The notes under the pieces: generated by a model | The model's database searches: none | What the model was told of the DNA's origin: nothing | Seen by the model: only the letters and a program-made list of their open reading frames with translations | NCBI RefSeq assembly: GCF_012955605.1 | Contig: NZ_CP052135.1 | Location: 2,306,711-2,370,710 of the forward strand | From: Bacillus fonticola | GTDB taxonomy: Bacteria; Bacillota; Bacilli; Bacillales; JC228 | Direction: 5' to 3' | DNA: 64,000 nt | Position numbers and translations under genes: made by a program | Shown here: in pieces, positions 64,000 to 64,000 of the stretch | How positions within the stretch are numbered: position 1 is the stretch's first letter | How the letters are laid out: each line of letters opens with the position of its first letter

Positions 64000-64000
64000 C

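Overview
The window is one continuous stretch of low-GC Firmicute chromosome, almost certainly from a motile, endospore-forming Bacillaceae species. Evidence for this is an alpha/beta-type SASP gene (sspA), the sporulation genes ytvI, ytrH/ytrI and ytfJ, strong AAGGAGG-type ribosome sites, a T-box leader, CcpA with cre-like sites, and a gene order that closely follows the B. subtilis ytvI...murC region as I remember it. The flagellar stator here is the Na+-type MotPS pair, which fits an alkaliphilic or halotolerant relative, but the sequence does not prove that. No tRNA, rRNA, CRISPR array, transposase or prophage was seen.

Layout. 0-8 kb: end of ytvI, fxsA, then central carbon genes on the minus strand (pyk, pfkA, accA, accD, a short FadR-type GntR regulator, malic enzyme ytsJ). 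8-16 kb: dnaE, the sporulation pair ytrHI, the nanoRNase nrnA, ytpI, the multi-domain regulator-like ytoI, a small membrane protein, ytkL. 16-26.5 kb: peptidase pepQ, ald, a 57-aa orphan, ackA-ytxK-tpx, ytfJ-ytfI-yteJ-sppA, rarD. 26.5-33.5 kb: amidohydrolase ytcJ, a sigma-D-type chemoreceptor, a repeat-filled non-coding island, acyl-CoA ligase ytcI, sspA. 33.5-43 kb: thiI-nifZ, ezrA with a newly noticed 30-aa ORF overlapping its stop codon, hisJ, refZ, ytsP, dgcP, rpsD with a structured leader. 43-64 kb: a 13 x 20 bp minisatellite, tyrS with a tyrosine T-box, a class A penicillin-binding protein with an acidic tail, acsA/acuABC, motPS-ccpA-aroA, an FtsA paralogue with a long C-terminal extension, ytxGH, ampS, murC, and a truncated pncB.

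Functional themes. (1) Pyruvate/acetyl-CoA/acetate flux: pyk, pfkA, ytsJ, accDA, ald, ackA, acsA, acuABC and ccpA; cre-like sites lie before ackA, acsA, acuA and ald, and a perfect FadR-type operator lies before ytsJ. (2) Cell division and envelope: ezrA, refZ, the FtsA-like protein, the PBP and murC. (3) Motility and signalling: motPS, the chemoreceptor and dgcP. (4) Sulfur handling for tRNA/thiamine: thiI-nifZ.

Most of the window is ordinary conserved core genome. The best leads are the ezrA-coupled 30-aa membrane peptide (36032-36124), the FtsA paralogue with about five beta-grasp-like C-terminal modules (56841-59012), the higher-order minisatellite behind rpsD (42905-43164), the ytoI control region with a LexA-like box plus a 26-bp palindrome (14974-15064), the FadR-type operator before ytsJ (7906-7918), and a dispersed inverted repeat family (17484-17601, 30730-30920, about 31030-31290).
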